64,000 nt of DNA from Pseudomonas sp. UBA5706 (GTDB taxonomy: Bacteria; Pseudomonadota; Gammaproteobacteria; Pseudomonadales; Pseudomonadaceae). The DNA lies in NCBI RefSeq assembly GCF_002419965.1, contig NZ_DIHC01000007.1, positions 124,001 to 188,000 on the forward strand. Direction: 5' to 3'. Of the stretch, positions 37,078-45,726 are shown one piece after another. The notes beneath the pieces are model-generated. The model ran no database searches, was not told the origin of the DNA, and worked only from the letters and a program-made list of their open reading frames with translations. The position numbers were made by a program, and so were the translations under genes. The stretch's first letter is position 1; every line of letters begins with the position of its first letter.

Positions 37078-37374
37078 TCAGTCATGCCCCCCGGCACAGG
37101 TCGGCGAATCAGGGGCAGCGCCCAGTTTCGACCACTCTTGCGGGGTATAGGTATGCAGCGCCAAGGCATGAAACTCACCCATCAGGCCACCCAGCAGGCC
37201 ATAGACCTTCTGGTGACGCTTGACGGCGTTGAGGCCAGCGAACTGGTCGCTGACCACCACGGCCTTGTAGTGAGTGTCGGTGCCGCGACTGTGCATGTGG
37301 CTTTCGTTGAGCACTTGCAGGTACTCGGGCTGAAAGACCGTCAACGCGGATTCGATTCGCTGTTGCATGCTCAT
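37078..37374 (-). CDS. bolA: BolA family protein
   Basis: A 98-residue BolA/IbaG-fold protein that works with monothiol glutaredoxins in [2Fe-2S] handling and stress response. The conserved SHMHSRGTDTHYKAVVVSDQF stretch (in part) holds the histidine ligand, followed by the helix-turn FAGLNAVKRHQKVYGLL. The ATG at 37374 has AGGTGA nine bases upstream; a GTG at 37386 is the alternative start. It follows the DUF2059 gene by eight to 20 bases, as PA0857 follows PA0856. Confidence 0.93.
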   Translation of the reverse strand: MSMQQRIESALTVFQPEYLQVLNESHMHSRGTDTHYKAVVVSDQFAGLNAVKRHQKVYGLLGGLMGEFHALALHTYTPQEWSKLGAAPDSPTCAGGHD

Positions 37375-37393
37375 GTCTGGCTTCACCTATGGC

Positions 37394-37927
37394 TTACGGC
37401 TTCTTGGCAGGCGCTGGCGGGGCAACCTTGGCGCCAGCCGGAGCGAGTTCGCTGGTCATGGAGGCTAGCAGCTTGTTGACCACTGGCACTGCAGCTTGCA
37501 GTTTGTCCTGAGTCATCTGGAACGACTGCTGGCTGATCTGCGGCATCTTCGCCTGGACTTTCTTGCCCAGCGGAGACTGGTAGAAGGCCACCAGGTCTTT
37601 GAGCTCTTGCTCGCTGAAGTTATCGGTGTACAGCTTGACCATGTCCGGTTGCAGCTTGTCCCAGCCAATGACCTTGTCCAGAGCGGCGTTGGCCTGCGCC
37701 TGGTATTTTTCCAGCACGGCGTTTTTGGACTCTGGCGCTTTGGTTTCGGCGAAACGCTGGGCGAACATTTGCTGCGCTTGCATGTAAATCGGCGCACCCA
37801 ACTGATCGGCGTGAGCCAGTTTGAGGAAGGCTACAGCGCTGGCATCGTGGCTGGCGGTGGCGGCGAGGGCCTGGCCGCTGGCACACACCAGAGCGACCGC
37901 AGCACAGATGGCACGAAGACGGGTCAT
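37394..37927 (-). CDS. DUF2059 domain periplasmic protein
   Basis: A 177-residue precursor with a signal peptide (about 1-22, ending QALA) and a DUF2059 domain (VKLYTDNFSEQELKDLVAFYQSPLGKKVQAKMP in two pieces, residues about 95-130). The tail is rich in Ala, Pro and Lys. The family is widespread and its function unknown. It lies upstream of bolA on the same strand. Confidence 0.88.
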   Translation of the reverse strand: MTRLRAICAAVALVCASGQALAATASHDASAVAFLKLAHADQLGAPIYMQAQQMFAQRFAETKAPESKNAVLEKYQAQANAALDKVIGWDKLQPDMVKLYTDNFSEQELKDLVAFYQSPLGKKVQAKMPQISQQSFQMTQDKLQAAVPVVNKLLASMTSELAPAGAKVAPPAPAKKP

Positions 37928-38188
37928 CGAGTTTCCTTATCTAGCAGGCGAGGCTGAACCCCAAGGCCGCACATTCTGCGCCCCTTTTCGTCCTGCGCTC
38001 AACCCCCGGCGCTACCGACGGTCAAATCGCCGTCAGACGACCAGCCCCTTCCATAAAGGTTGCACACGCAGACCCGGCTTTTCGTCGCACGTTTAGCGCG
38101 CATCTTCGTGCCGCACAGCCATTATCGGGAACCGAAACTGCGTGCCGGGTACTAAACTGCGCCATTCGACCCTTAAGGAGTGATTCCA

Positions 38189-39583
38189 GTGAGCCGTACC
38201 GAAACCGACAGTATAGGTCCGATCGAAGTCCCTGAAGACGCTTACTGGGGGGCACAAACTCAACGTTCGCTGATCAACTTTGACATCGGACAGGAGCGCA
38301 TGCCGCTGCCGGTGCTGCATGCGTTGGCCCTGATCAAAAAGGCGGCCGCGAGGGTCAATGACCGCAACGGCGATTTGCCCGCCGATATCGCCCGACTCAT
38401 CGAACAGTCCGCAAACGAAGTGCTCAGTGGCAAACTGGATGAGCAGTTCCCGCTCGTGGTCTGGCAAACGGGTAGCGGGACGCAAAGCAACATGAACGTC
38501 AACGAAGTGATCGCCGGACGCGGTAATGAACTGGCCGGCAAGGGACGCGGTGGTAAATCGCCGGTCCACCCCAATGATCACGTCAACCGCTCGCAAAGCT
38601 CCAACGACTGCTTCCCCACCGCCATGCACATCGCCGCTGCTCAGGCCGTCAAGGAACAACTGCTGCCCGCCATCGCCGAACTGTCCGCAGGCCTCGCCGA
38701 ACAGTCGTCGCGCCACATGAAGCTGGTCAAGACCGGCCGTACGCACATGATGGACGCCACGCCGATCACCTTTGGCCAGGAGCTGTCGGCTTACGTCGCG
38801 CAACTGGATTATGCCGAAAAGAGCATTCGTGCGGCCCTCCCCGCCGTCTGCGAGCTGGCTCAGGGCGGCACGGCGGTCGGCACCGGGCTGAACTCACCCC
38901 ATGGTTTCGCCGAAGCCGTGGCCGCCGAACTGGCAGCTTTATCCGGCCTGCCGTTCGTGACTGCGCCGAATAAATTCGCGGCGCTGGCCGGGCATGAGCC
39001 GCTGACGGCGCTTTCAGGCGCACTGAAGACATTGGCAGTGGCCCTGATGAAAATCGCCAACGATCTGCGCCTTCTGGGTTCGGGTCCGCGTGCAGGTCTG
39101 GCGGAGGTCAAGCTGCCGGCCAACGAACCGGGCAGTTCGATCATGCCCGGCAAGGTCAACCCGACGCAGTGCGAAGCATTGTCCATGCTGGCCTGTCAGG
39201 TCATGGGAAACGACACGACCATTTCTTTCGCCGCGAGCCAGGGCCATTTGCAACTGAACGTGTTCAAGCCGGTGATCATTCACAATCTGCTGCAGTCGAT
39301 TCGTCTGCTGGGCGACGGCTGTCGCAATTTTAACGAGCACTGCATTGCGGGTATGGAACCGGACGCCGAGAAAATGGCCGAGCACCTGGAACGCGGCCTG
39401 ATGCTGGTCACTGCACTCAACCCGCACATCGGCTATGACAAATCGGCGCAGATTGCCAAAAAGGCTTACAGCGAAGGCCTGAGCCTGCGCGAAGCGGCCT
39501 TGCAGCTGGGCTTGCTGACCGACGCCGAGTTCGATGCCTGGGTTCGTCCCGAGAAAATGCTGGGGGCCGGCAGCAATGGCTGA
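38189..39583 (+). CDS. fumC: Fumarate hydratase, class II
   Basis: Iron-independent fumarase of 464 residues. Hallmarks are GSGTQSNMNVNEV near residue 94, the catalytic-site TGRTHMMDATP near 183, and the fumarase/aspartase signature GSSIMPGKVNP near 313 with the catalytic serine. The start is a GTG at 38189 with AAGGAG eight bases upstream; a GTG three codons earlier lacks this spacing. There is no neighbouring sodA or fagA, so this is the fumC2 (PA0854) rather than the iron-starvation fumC1 context. Confidence 0.95.
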   Translation: MSRTETDSIGPIEVPEDAYWGAQTQRSLINFDIGQERMPLPVLHALALIKKAAARVNDRNGDLPADIARLIEQSANEVLSGKLDEQFPLVVWQTGSGTQSNMNVNEVIAGRGNELAGKGRGGKSPVHPNDHVNRSQSSNDCFPTAMHIAAAQAVKEQLLPAIAELSAGLAEQSSRHMKLVKTGRTHMMDATPITFGQELSAYVAQLDYAEKSIRAALPAVCELAQGGTAVGTGLNSPHGFAEAVAAELAALSGLPFVTAPNKFAALAGHEPLTALSGALKTLAVALMKIANDLRLLGSGPRAGLAEVKLPANEPGSSIMPGKVNPTQCEALSMLACQVMGNDTTISFAASQGHLQLNVFKPVIIHNLLQSIRLLGDGCRNFNEHCIAGMEPDAEKMAEHLERGLMLVTALNPHIGYDKSAQIAKKAYSEGLSLREAALQLGLLTDAEFDAWVRPEKMLGAGSNG

Positions 39584-40190
39584 GCCGATCAGCGGCGCCA
39601 CCCCATTGGAAGGGTATGGCAAACGCATTCTGATGGTCATCGGTTCGCCGAAGTCCATCAGCCTCTGCCACGCGCTGGGTGAAGCCTATGCCCAGGGCGC
39701 GCGCAGTCAGGGCCATGTGGTGCGAGTGCTGAAACTTAGTGAACTGGAATTTGACCCGGTGCTGCGCGGCGGCTACGAATCAGGCCACATGCTTGAGCAC
39801 GATCTGCTGGAGGCCCAGCGGGAAATCCACTGGGCCCAGCATCTGGTGTTCGTTTACCCAGTGTGGTGGGGCGGTTTGCCGAGCCTGCTCAGCGGTTTCT
39901 TCGATCGCGTGTTCATGCCGGGTTTCGCCTTCAAGGCCCACGGGCGCCATCATCCTTCCAACGAACTGCTCAAAGGCAGGACCGCGGAATTGCTGGTGAC
40001 GCTGGACACGCCTTCGCGCTATTTCCGCTGGGTGTTCAAGGCGCCGGCCCATCGACAAATGAAAAGAACGATCCTGGATTTCTGTGGCATCAAGACCAAG
40101 CGCCTGACTGAGTTTTCCCCGGTGCGCACCTCGACCGAAGAACAGCGTCAGCAGTGGATTCATCAGGCCGAGGCGTTGGGAAAGAAGTGA
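39576..40190 (+). CDS. NAD(P)H:quinone / FMN reductase (flavodoxin-like fold)
   Basis: A 204-residue flavoprotein of the KefF/MdaB-like NAD(P)H dehydrogenase family. The phosphate-binding start is MVIGSPKSISLCHAL, the flavin region FVYPVWWGGLPSLLSGFFDRVFMPGFAF (in pieces) near residue 95, and a C-terminal helix with FCGIKTKR near 165. The ATG at 39576 overlaps the fumC stop by eight bases. It probably reduces quinones with two electrons; substrate not established. Confidence 0.85.
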   Translation: MAEPISGATPLEGYGKRILMVIGSPKSISLCHALGEAYAQGARSQGHVVRVLKLSELEFDPVLRGGYESGHMLEHDLLEAQREIHWAQHLVFVYPVWWGGLPSLLSGFFDRVFMPGFAFKAHGRHHPSNELLKGRTAELLVTLDTPSRYFRWVFKAPAHRQMKRTILDFCGIKTKRLTEFSPVRTSTEEQRQQWIHQAEALGKK

Positions 40191-40470
40191 CTGGATAGCG
40201 GCAGTCTGATTGCCTGGCTGGCTGGGCTCTACTTGAGTCTGGCTTCTGCAGGCTACGCAGAATCAGCCCCTGCATCGGGCACAGAAGCCCCGACAGCTTA
40301 CTCCATAGGCCGGACTAGCCCGATTACCGGTCGCTCACTCGTTGGAGTAAAGTATCGAACGCCCAGCCAACTTTTCCGTCTCACGCTGTGAAATCGTTTT
40401 CTGGCTGCTGTTCCAACGGGTTTAGCTGTCCTGAATCGTTCCCTCTAAACTCTCGCAACCGGAGAAGGCA

Positions 40471-40692
40471 ATGTTAAGCAAGCGTGAGCAAGACCGTCAT
40501 ACCGCCGTGCATTTTCGTAGCGACCGCGTCTCCCGTATCAATGGCCTGTACTTTTTCAGCACCCGCGAAAATACCCTGGAAGGACCCTTCTACACCAAGG
40601 AAGATGCTGCACGAGAGACCGACGCGTATATCCGGCGCATGCAGCCAGGCAAGGTTTTTTCGGACGAACCACCGACGTCGCTGAACGGCTGA
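40471..40692 (+). CDS. DUF6316 family small protein
   Basis: A 73-residue protein with CCGGAGAAGG just upstream of the ATG. The conserved part VHFRSDRVSRINGLYFFSTREN followed by GPFYTKEDAARE matches small Pseudomonas proteins of the DUF6316 type. No membrane segment or signal peptide is visible. Function unknown. It is convergent with the DTW-domain gene, 15 bases apart. Confidence 0.8.
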   Translation: MLSKREQDRHTAVHFRSDRVSRINGLYFFSTRENTLEGPFYTKEDAARETDAYIRRMQPGKVFSDEPPTSLNG

Positions 40693-40707
40693 GGCCGGCT
40701 ATGAGTT

Positions 40708-41298
40708 TCATGAATGGTTGCGGCGAAACGTTTCCTCCCCCATCGCCGTAATCTGCCCCTCGATCAAGGCATCGAAGGGCCGTAGCAACGCCTCAAAGCA
40801 ACGATCCGGCTCAAGTGTCTGCAACGCATGGGTGATCGCCTCCAGCGTCGATAAAGCACCCGGTCCCGGTGCCTTGCGCAGTCGATAGCGGGATGTTGGC
40901 GCGTTTTCCAAAGTGACTTTAGGCAACGCTGCCAGCCGTGGATTGAGGTGCAGCAACTTACGCGCCTTGCGCCAGGTGCCGTCCGGGACTACCAGCAACG
41001 TCGGCGTGTCATCCTTACGTTGCGGACCGAGCGCGGTCGCCTCCTCCCCCGGGAACAATAACCTTGCCTGGTAACCGGGCACGTCCAGCCAGTGCGCCAG
41101 ATCCTCGAACACCTCACCCACCACCCGTTGCGCGTTGCTCAGTCCCAGCGCGGCCAGTCGGGCGGTGTTCAGCGCGTGATTGGCCTCGCTGGGATGCTGC
41201 AGAATCAGGACGCGGGTGCGGCTGTCGAGCCGAGGAATCAGGTTGCACAGGCAGTGGTCTTGCGGTCGATGACACTGTTCGCAGCGGGCACGCGCCAT
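40708..41298 (-). CDS. DTW-domain tRNA-uridine aminocarboxypropyltransferase
   Basis: Transfers the 3-amino-3-carboxypropyl group of SAM to uridine in tRNA (acp3U), as shown for E. coli TapT and relatives. The 196-residue protein begins with a four-cysteine zinc motif (CEQCHRPQDHCLC), has LQHPSEANHALNTARL near residue 35 and the DTW-type motif as PDGTWRKARKL near 108, followed by SRYRLRKAPGPGALSTLEA near 140. Confidence 0.88.
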   Translation of the reverse strand: MARARCEQCHRPQDHCLCNLIPRLDSRTRVLILQHPSEANHALNTARLAALGLSNAQRVVGEVFEDLAHWLDVPGYQARLLFPGEEATALGPQRKDDTPTLLVVPDGTWRKARKLLHLNPRLAALPKVTLENAPTSRYRLRKAPGPGALSTLEAITHALQTLEPDRCFEALLRPFDALIEGQITAMGEETFRRNHS

Positions 41299-41309
41299 GG
41301 CCAGCCCTC

Positions 41310-42203
41310 CTAGAGCGGGTTGAGTTGAGCTTTAAGCAAGTCACGGAAGGTCTGAATCAGCGGTTCACGGCTGCGACCGCGCCGCAGAATCATCGAGAAC
41401 GGCGCCTGGTAGCCGAACGTGGCAGGCAACAGCACCCGCAGATGCCCAGAGTCCACCCAGGATTGCGCGTAGTGCTCAGGCAAATACCCGATATAGGCCC
41501 CTGAAAGCACCAGAATCAATTGCGCCTCCATACTCTCCACAGTTGCCGCACTGTGCTTGAACCCGTGCCGCGCCAGTTCCGCCTGACTCCAGTAACCCCG
41601 ACCGACCATGCGTTGCTGGGTGATCACCGGAGCAGGGATACGGCGCTCGACGAACAGCGGATGGCGATTGCTGCAGTACAACCAGTGCTGCTCGCGATAC
41701 AACGGCTGATACAGCAGCCCGTTCATGCGGGTGGAGAACGAGCCAATGGCCAGGTCCAGGCGGTTGTCCAGCACGCCGAGCTGCAGTTCGTAAGGACTCA
41801 TGACCGAAAGATGCAGATGCACCGCCGGGTGTTCTTCGCTGTAGGCGCCGATCACTTCGGCGAACGGCAGCGCGCGGTCGCTCACGGTCGAATCCAGCAC
41901 TCCGAGGTTCAACGTGCCGCGTAACTCGCCCTTCAGCGCGGCGGCGTACAGCTCAAAGCCCTCCAGCTCGCCGAGCAGGCGCAAGGTTTCCTGATGAAAC
42001 AGCTCGCCCTTGCTAGTCAGGCTGAAGCCGCCACGGCCTCGGTGGCATAACACGATGCCCAATGCCGACTCCAGCTGACTCATGTAGGTACTGATCGCCG
42101 AGGTCGACAGGTTCAGCTCCTGCTGGGCGCTGGCGAAGCCCTGATGACGAACCACGCAGACGAAGATACGTAACAGTTTCAGATCAGGTAATGCGTTGGC
42201 CAT
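41310..42203 (-). CDS. gbuR: LysR-family regulator, probable GbuR
   Basis: A 297-residue LysR-type regulator: winged helix-turn-helix at about 5-65 (LNLSTSAISTYMSQLESALG) and a periplasmic-binding-type effector domain (about 90-295). The ATG at 42203 (MANALPDLK) starts the HTH homology; the upstream ATG at 42224 adds seven residues. It is divergent from the guanidinobutyrase gene by 265 bases, the arrangement of gbuR-gbuA (PA1422-PA1421), where GbuR activates gbuA in response to guanidinobutyrate. Confidence 0.87.
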   Translation of the reverse strand: MANALPDLKLLRIFVCVVRHQGFASAQQELNLSTSAISTYMSQLESALGIVLCHRGRGGFSLTSKGELFHQETLRLLGELEGFELYAAALKGELRGTLNLGVLDSTVSDRALPFAEVIGAYSEEHPAVHLHLSVMSPYELQLGVLDNRLDLAIGSFSTRMNGLLYQPLYREQHWLYCSNRHPLFVERRIPAPVITQQRMVGRGYWSQAELARHGFKHSAATVESMEAQLILVLSGAYIGYLPEHYAQSWVDSGHLRVLLPATFGYQAPFSMILRRGRSREPLIQTFRDLLKAQLNPL

Positions 42204-42357
42204 GAAGACACCGGTAAGAATCATACGATCGAGTCGGATTGCTGCCGTCTGCTGGTGCTGCCAGAGATCGGCCGCGCACCGTCATCAACGTTCCAGGAGC
42301 GCGAAACCCTGGCGCACGTCCGCAATGCGCGGCAGCTTAACCTGATTTTTGCGTTAC

Positions 42358-42373
42358 TTCAGAAATCTCTGAA
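42358..42373. promoter_or_regulatory. Palindrome in the gbuR-gbuA divergent region (candidate GbuR site)
   Basis: TTCAGA-AATC-TCTGAA is a perfect six-base-arm dyad about 95 bases before gbuA and 155 before gbuR. Its T-N-A spacing and position between divergent genes suit a LysR-type recognition site. Binding is inferred. Confidence 0.45.
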
Positions 42374-42468
42374 CTAAGTATTTTGCTCCAGCGATTGTTC
42401 GCAGCCCGTGCGGTTTGCAGAATCCGCCCACGACTACAACTATTAATAACCACCGATGAGGCAATCCC

Positions 42469-43419
42469 GTGGACAAGATTTTCCACCAACCATTGGGCGG
42501 TAACGAAATGCCGCGCTTCGCCGGCATCGCAACCATGATGCGTCTGCCGCACCTGCAATCGGCCGCGGGACTTGATGCGGCCTTTATTGGCGTGCCGCTG
42601 GACATCGGCACATCGCTGCGGGCCGGGACCCGTTTCGGACCGCGTGAAATCCGCGCCGAATCGGTGATGATTCGCCCCTACAACATGGCCACCGGTGCTG
42701 CGCCATTCGACTCGCTGTCGGTTGCCGACATCGGCGACGTAGCCATCAACACTTTCAACCTGCTGGACGCGGTGCGCATCATCGAGCAGGCGTACGACGG
42801 CTTCCTCGAACATGGCATCATCCCGCTGACCTTGGGGGGTGACCACACCATCACCCTGCCGATCCTGCGCGCCATCCACAAGAAACACGGCAAGGTGGGT
42901 TTGGTGCACATCGACGCCCACGCTGACGTCAACGATCACATGTTCGGGGAGAAAATCGCCCATGGCACCACCTTCCGCCGAGCGGTGGAAGAAGGCCTGC
43001 TGGATTGTGATCGCGTGGTGCAGATCGGTTTGCGTGCCCAGGGCTACACCGCCGAGGACTTCAACTGGAGCCGCAAACAGGGCTTTCGTGTGGTGCAGGC
43101 CGAAGAGTGCTGGCACAAGTCGCTGGCCCCGCTTATGGCTGAAGTACGCGAGAAAGTTGGCGGTGGCCCGGTCTATCTGAGCTTCGATATCGACGGCATC
43201 GATCCGGCCTGGGCACCTGGCACGGGAACCCCGGAAATCGGTGGGCTGACGACCATCCAAGCCATCGAAATCATTCGTGGCTGTCAAGGCCTGGACCTGA
43301 TCGGCTGCGACCTGGTAGAGGTTTCGCCGCCCTACGACACCACCGGCAATACCTCGCTGCTAGGCGCCAACCTGCTCTACGAAATGCTTTGCGTGCTGCC
43401 AGGGGTCGCCCACCGCTAA
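42469..43419 (+). CDS. gbuA: Guanidinobutyrase (agmatinase/ureohydrolase family)
   Basis: Hydrolyses 4-guanidinobutyrate to 4-aminobutyrate and urea. The 316-residue ureohydrolase has both manganese motifs: GGDHTITLP near residue 122, HIDAHADVND near 145, and SFDIDGIDPAWAPGTGTPE near 238. The N-terminus (HQPLGGNEMPRF) and high overall similarity, as remembered, to P. aeruginosa GbuA, plus the divergent LysR gene, favour guanidinobutyrase over agmatinase or GpuA. The start is a GTG preceded by GATGAGG. Confidence 0.9.
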   Translation: MDKIFHQPLGGNEMPRFAGIATMMRLPHLQSAAGLDAAFIGVPLDIGTSLRAGTRFGPREIRAESVMIRPYNMATGAAPFDSLSVADIGDVAINTFNLLDAVRIIEQAYDGFLEHGIIPLTLGGDHTITLPILRAIHKKHGKVGLVHIDAHADVNDHMFGEKIAHGTTFRRAVEEGLLDCDRVVQIGLRAQGYTAEDFNWSRKQGFRVVQAEECWHKSLAPLMAEVREKVGGGPVYLSFDIDGIDPAWAPGTGTPEIGGLTTIQAIEIIRGCQGLDLIGCDLVEVSPPYDTTGNTSLLGANLLYEMLCVLPGVAHR

Positions 43420-43641
43420 AACGCGACGGCCGCACACATTGAAGCAGCACGGTTTGCCTGAGGTCTCGACCCCGCAGACGTCATTGCTGGCAAGCCGAAC
43501 TGCTTGAGGGCCGCGCGCAGCCACGCAATCTCGACCACAGCTATTGCTCAAATACCCATAAGCCTTCACTGCTGAGTGCCTGCGTCACGTCAGCCGGATG
43601 ATGCGCGACCCACTATAAAAACAATGATCGGAGACATTTGC

Positions 43642-45021
43642 ATGGCTTTAGATATTTTCGTTGTGCTGATCTACGCAGCCGGCATGCTGGTGCTGGGCTG
43701 GTACGGCATGCGCAAGGCCAAGACCCACGAGGATTACCTGGTCGCCGGGCGCAACCTGGGCCCCAGCCTTTACATGGGCACCATGGCCGCCACCGTGCTG
43801 GGCGGCGCCTCCACTGTCGGTACCGTGCGCCTGGGTTATGTTCACGGTATTTCCGGCTTCTGGCTCTGTGCCGCGCTGGGCGCGGGAATCATTGCGCTGA
43901 ACCTGTTTCTGGCCAAGCCACTGCTTAAGCTGCGCATCTTCACCGTCACCCAAATCCTCGAAAAACGCTATAACTCGATGGCCCGCCAGGCCAGTGCGGT
44001 GATCATGCTTGCCTATGCGCTAATGATCGGCGTGACCTCGATCCTGGCCATCGGCACTGTGATGCAGGTGCTCTTCGACCTGCCATTCTGGGTGTCGGTG
44101 TTGCTGGGCGGAGGCGTGGTCGTGGTGTACTCCACCATCGGCGGCATGTGGTCGCTGACTCTCACCGACATCGTGCAGTTTGTGATCAAGACTGTCGGCC
44201 TGATGTTCATCCTGCTGCCGATCTGCCTGTATCGCGTGGGTGGCTGGGATCAACTCGTTGCCAAGCTGCCAGCCTCAAGCTTCAACTGGACGACCATCGG
44301 CTGGGACACCATCATCACCTACTTCCTGATCTACTTTTTCGGCATTCTCATCGGCCAGGACATCTGGCAGCGCGTGTTCACCGCGCGCACTGAAAAAGTT
44401 GCGCAGTACGCAGGATCCATCGCGGGCGTCTACTGCATCATCTACGGCTTGGCATGCGCGCTGATTGGCATGGCCGCACATGTGTTGCTGCCGGATCTGT
44501 CTAACGTCAACACCGCTTTCGCCGCCATCGTCAAGGCTTCACTGCCGGACGGGATACGCGGCCTGGTGATCGCCGCCGCCCTGGCCGCGATGATGTCGAC
44601 CGCCAGCGCCGGATTGCTCGCTGCCTCGACCACCCTCACCGAAGACCTGCTGCCAAAACTGCGCGGCGGCAAGCAGTCGAGCCTGGGCATCAACCGTCTG
44701 TTTACGGCCCTGACCGGCATCATCGTACTGGCCATCGCTTTGGTGGTGAACGATGTGATCAGCGCCCTGACCCTGGCGTATAACCTGCTGGTGGGCGGGA
44801 TGTTGATTCCGTTGATCGGCGCCATCTACTGGAAGCGCGCTACCACGGCTGGCGCCATTACCAGCATGGGCCTGGGCTTCGCCACAGCGCTACTGTTCAT
44901 GTTTAAGGATGGCCTGGATGCCAACACGCCAATCTACTACAGCCTGTCGATCGGTCTGGTGAGCTTCGTGCTGGTCAGCCTGTTCTCGCCACGCCCCGCT
45001 GTTGTAGCCAGCGTCGCCTGA
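43642..45021 (+). CDS. Sodium:solute symporter (SSS family)
   Basis: A 459-residue inner-membrane permease with about 12-13 hydrophobic helices. It starts in ALDIFVVLIYAAGMLVLGW, has the YLVAGRNLGP motif near residue 35 and the SSS core GGMWSLTLTDIVQF near 170. The ATG at 43642 has GGAGA seven bases upstream. Following gbuA on the same strand, it may import guanidino compounds or other cationic substrates; PA1418 is the likely counterpart. A terminator follows. Confidence 0.87.
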   Translation: MALDIFVVLIYAAGMLVLGWYGMRKAKTHEDYLVAGRNLGPSLYMGTMAATVLGGASTVGTVRLGYVHGISGFWLCAALGAGIIALNLFLAKPLLKLRIFTVTQILEKRYNSMARQASAVIMLAYALMIGVTSILAIGTVMQVLFDLPFWVSVLLGGGVVVVYSTIGGMWSLTLTDIVQFVIKTVGLMFILLPICLYRVGGWDQLVAKLPASSFNWTTIGWDTIITYFLIYFFGILIGQDIWQRVFTARTEKVAQYAGSIAGVYCIIYGLACALIGMAAHVLLPDLSNVNTAFAAIVKASLPDGIRGLVIAAALAAMMSTASAGLLAASTTLTEDLLPKLRGGKQSSLGINRLFTALTGIIVLAIALVVNDVISALTLAYNLLVGGMLIPLIGAIYWKRATTAGAITSMGLGFATALLFMFKDGLDANTPIYYSLSIGLVSFVLVSLFSPRPAVVASVA

Positions 45022-45060
45022 GTGAATTCGAGCGAGCCGAACCCTTGTGAACCGAATCGC

Positions 45061-45086
45061 GGGGCGCCTTAGGGCGCCCCTTTAAT
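45061..45086 (+). terminator. Rho-independent terminator after the sodium:solute symporter
   Basis: GGGGCGCC (45061-45068) and GGCGCCCC (45073-45080) form an eight-base stem with a TTAG loop, followed by TTTAAT, 40 bases past the stop. Confidence 0.82.
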
Positions 45087-45159
45087 GTGTACGGTTACAA
45101 AATTTCATCTTGGAGCATGGAGTCTTCCACCCCCAACCTAGACTAGCCTTAACGAAACA

Positions 45160-45281
45160 ACACCGTGGCAAAGGGCCTGAACGGGGATGCCGGGTGCGAA
45201 TCCGCACCAGGGTGTCAGACCGCAACCCTCTGTATATGAAGTCGGGGTGAGTTTCGAACGCATCATAAGCAGAGGCTTTTC
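45160..45281 (+). promoter_or_regulatory. Structured 5' leader, candidate riboswitch or other translational switch
   Basis: Five potential pairings precede the ACP-like gene: ACACC (45160-45164) with GGTGT (45211-45215); GGCA (45167-45170) with TGCC (45188-45191); GGTGCG (45193-45198) with CGCACC (45203-45208); AGGGT (45209-45213) with ACCCT (45225-45229); and CCTCTG (45227-45232) with CAGAGG (45270-45275), which contains the Shine-Dalgarno of the gene. The last two share bases 45227-45229 and cannot form together. Wording such as GGGATGCCGGGTGCGAATCC and CGCAAC recalls the cobalamin riboswitch core, but the B12 box and the 3' box are absent or altered. Confidence 0.5.
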
Positions 45282-45572
45282 ATGGACCGCAACGAAATCC
45301 AGCAGCACGTGATCGACGAACTGGGAAAGATCCTGGTCGATAAGTCGGTGATTCAAGAACAGGACGATGTGATGGTCCGCGAGCTCTTTCTCGACAGCGA
45401 TGACTTCGCTGTTTTCTTTGCCGATTTGCAGAGCGACTTCGACATCGCCCTGCCCAACCGGATCAAGACCGATCTTTCCCATATGCCGGACAACCCGGAC
45501 TACAGCCAGCTAACGCTAGGGGGTCTGGTCGATTTGATTCTGGTGCAAATGAAAACCAGGAAACATCACTAA
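45282..45572 (+). CDS. Acyl-carrier-protein-like small protein (DUF1493-like)
   Basis: A 96-residue acidic, helical protein. HVIDELGKILVD and LFLDSDDFAVFFADLQSDFDIALP resemble the ACP-like DUF1493 fold, in which an Asp-Ser (here LDSDD) sits where ACP carries its phosphopantetheine serine. AGAGG six bases before the ATG can be sequestered by the leader. The neighbourhood is transport and guanidino metabolism rather than fatty-acid genes, so its partner is unknown. PA1420 may be the counterpart. Confidence 0.75.
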   Translation: MDRNEIQQHVIDELGKILVDKSVIQEQDDVMVRELFLDSDDFAVFFADLQSDFDIALPNRIKTDLSHMPDNPDYSQLTLGGLVDLILVQMKTRKHH

Positions 45573-45622
45573 ACGCGGATGTGTTGGGTTTTCACAAAGA
45601 ATGAGGATGCAGATGAAGTGGC

Positions 45623-45642
45623 ACCCTGCTCGACCGCAGGGT
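45623..45642. terminator. Hairpin between the ACP-like gene and the PA1414-like gene
   Basis: ACCCTGC and GCAGGGT form a perfect seven-base stem with a six-base loop. It lies 50 bases past the ACP-like stop and 80 past the minus-strand stop. It could be a terminator or an RNA 3'-end structure. Confidence 0.4.
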
Positions 45643-45671
45643 TCTCAAACGGGGTGGGTGTCCCCAGTGAA

Positions 45672-45700
45672 GCGGGCTATCGGGCGATAGCCCCGCTATT
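45672..45700. terminator. Bidirectional-type terminator between convergent genes
   Basis: GCGGGCTATC (45672-45681) pairs with GATAGCCCCGC (45686-45696) with one bulged C and a GGGC loop. It is followed on the plus strand by TATTTATC. It sits between the ACP-like gene (+) and the PA1414-like gene (-). Confidence 0.6.
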
Positions 45701-45726
45701 TATCGAGTCCAGAACGAGCGCTTGTC

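Noticed and set aside
42204..42468. Possible guanidine riboswitch before gbuA
   Set aside because: None of the guanidine-I/II/III wording is visible; only a LysR-type palindrome was found.
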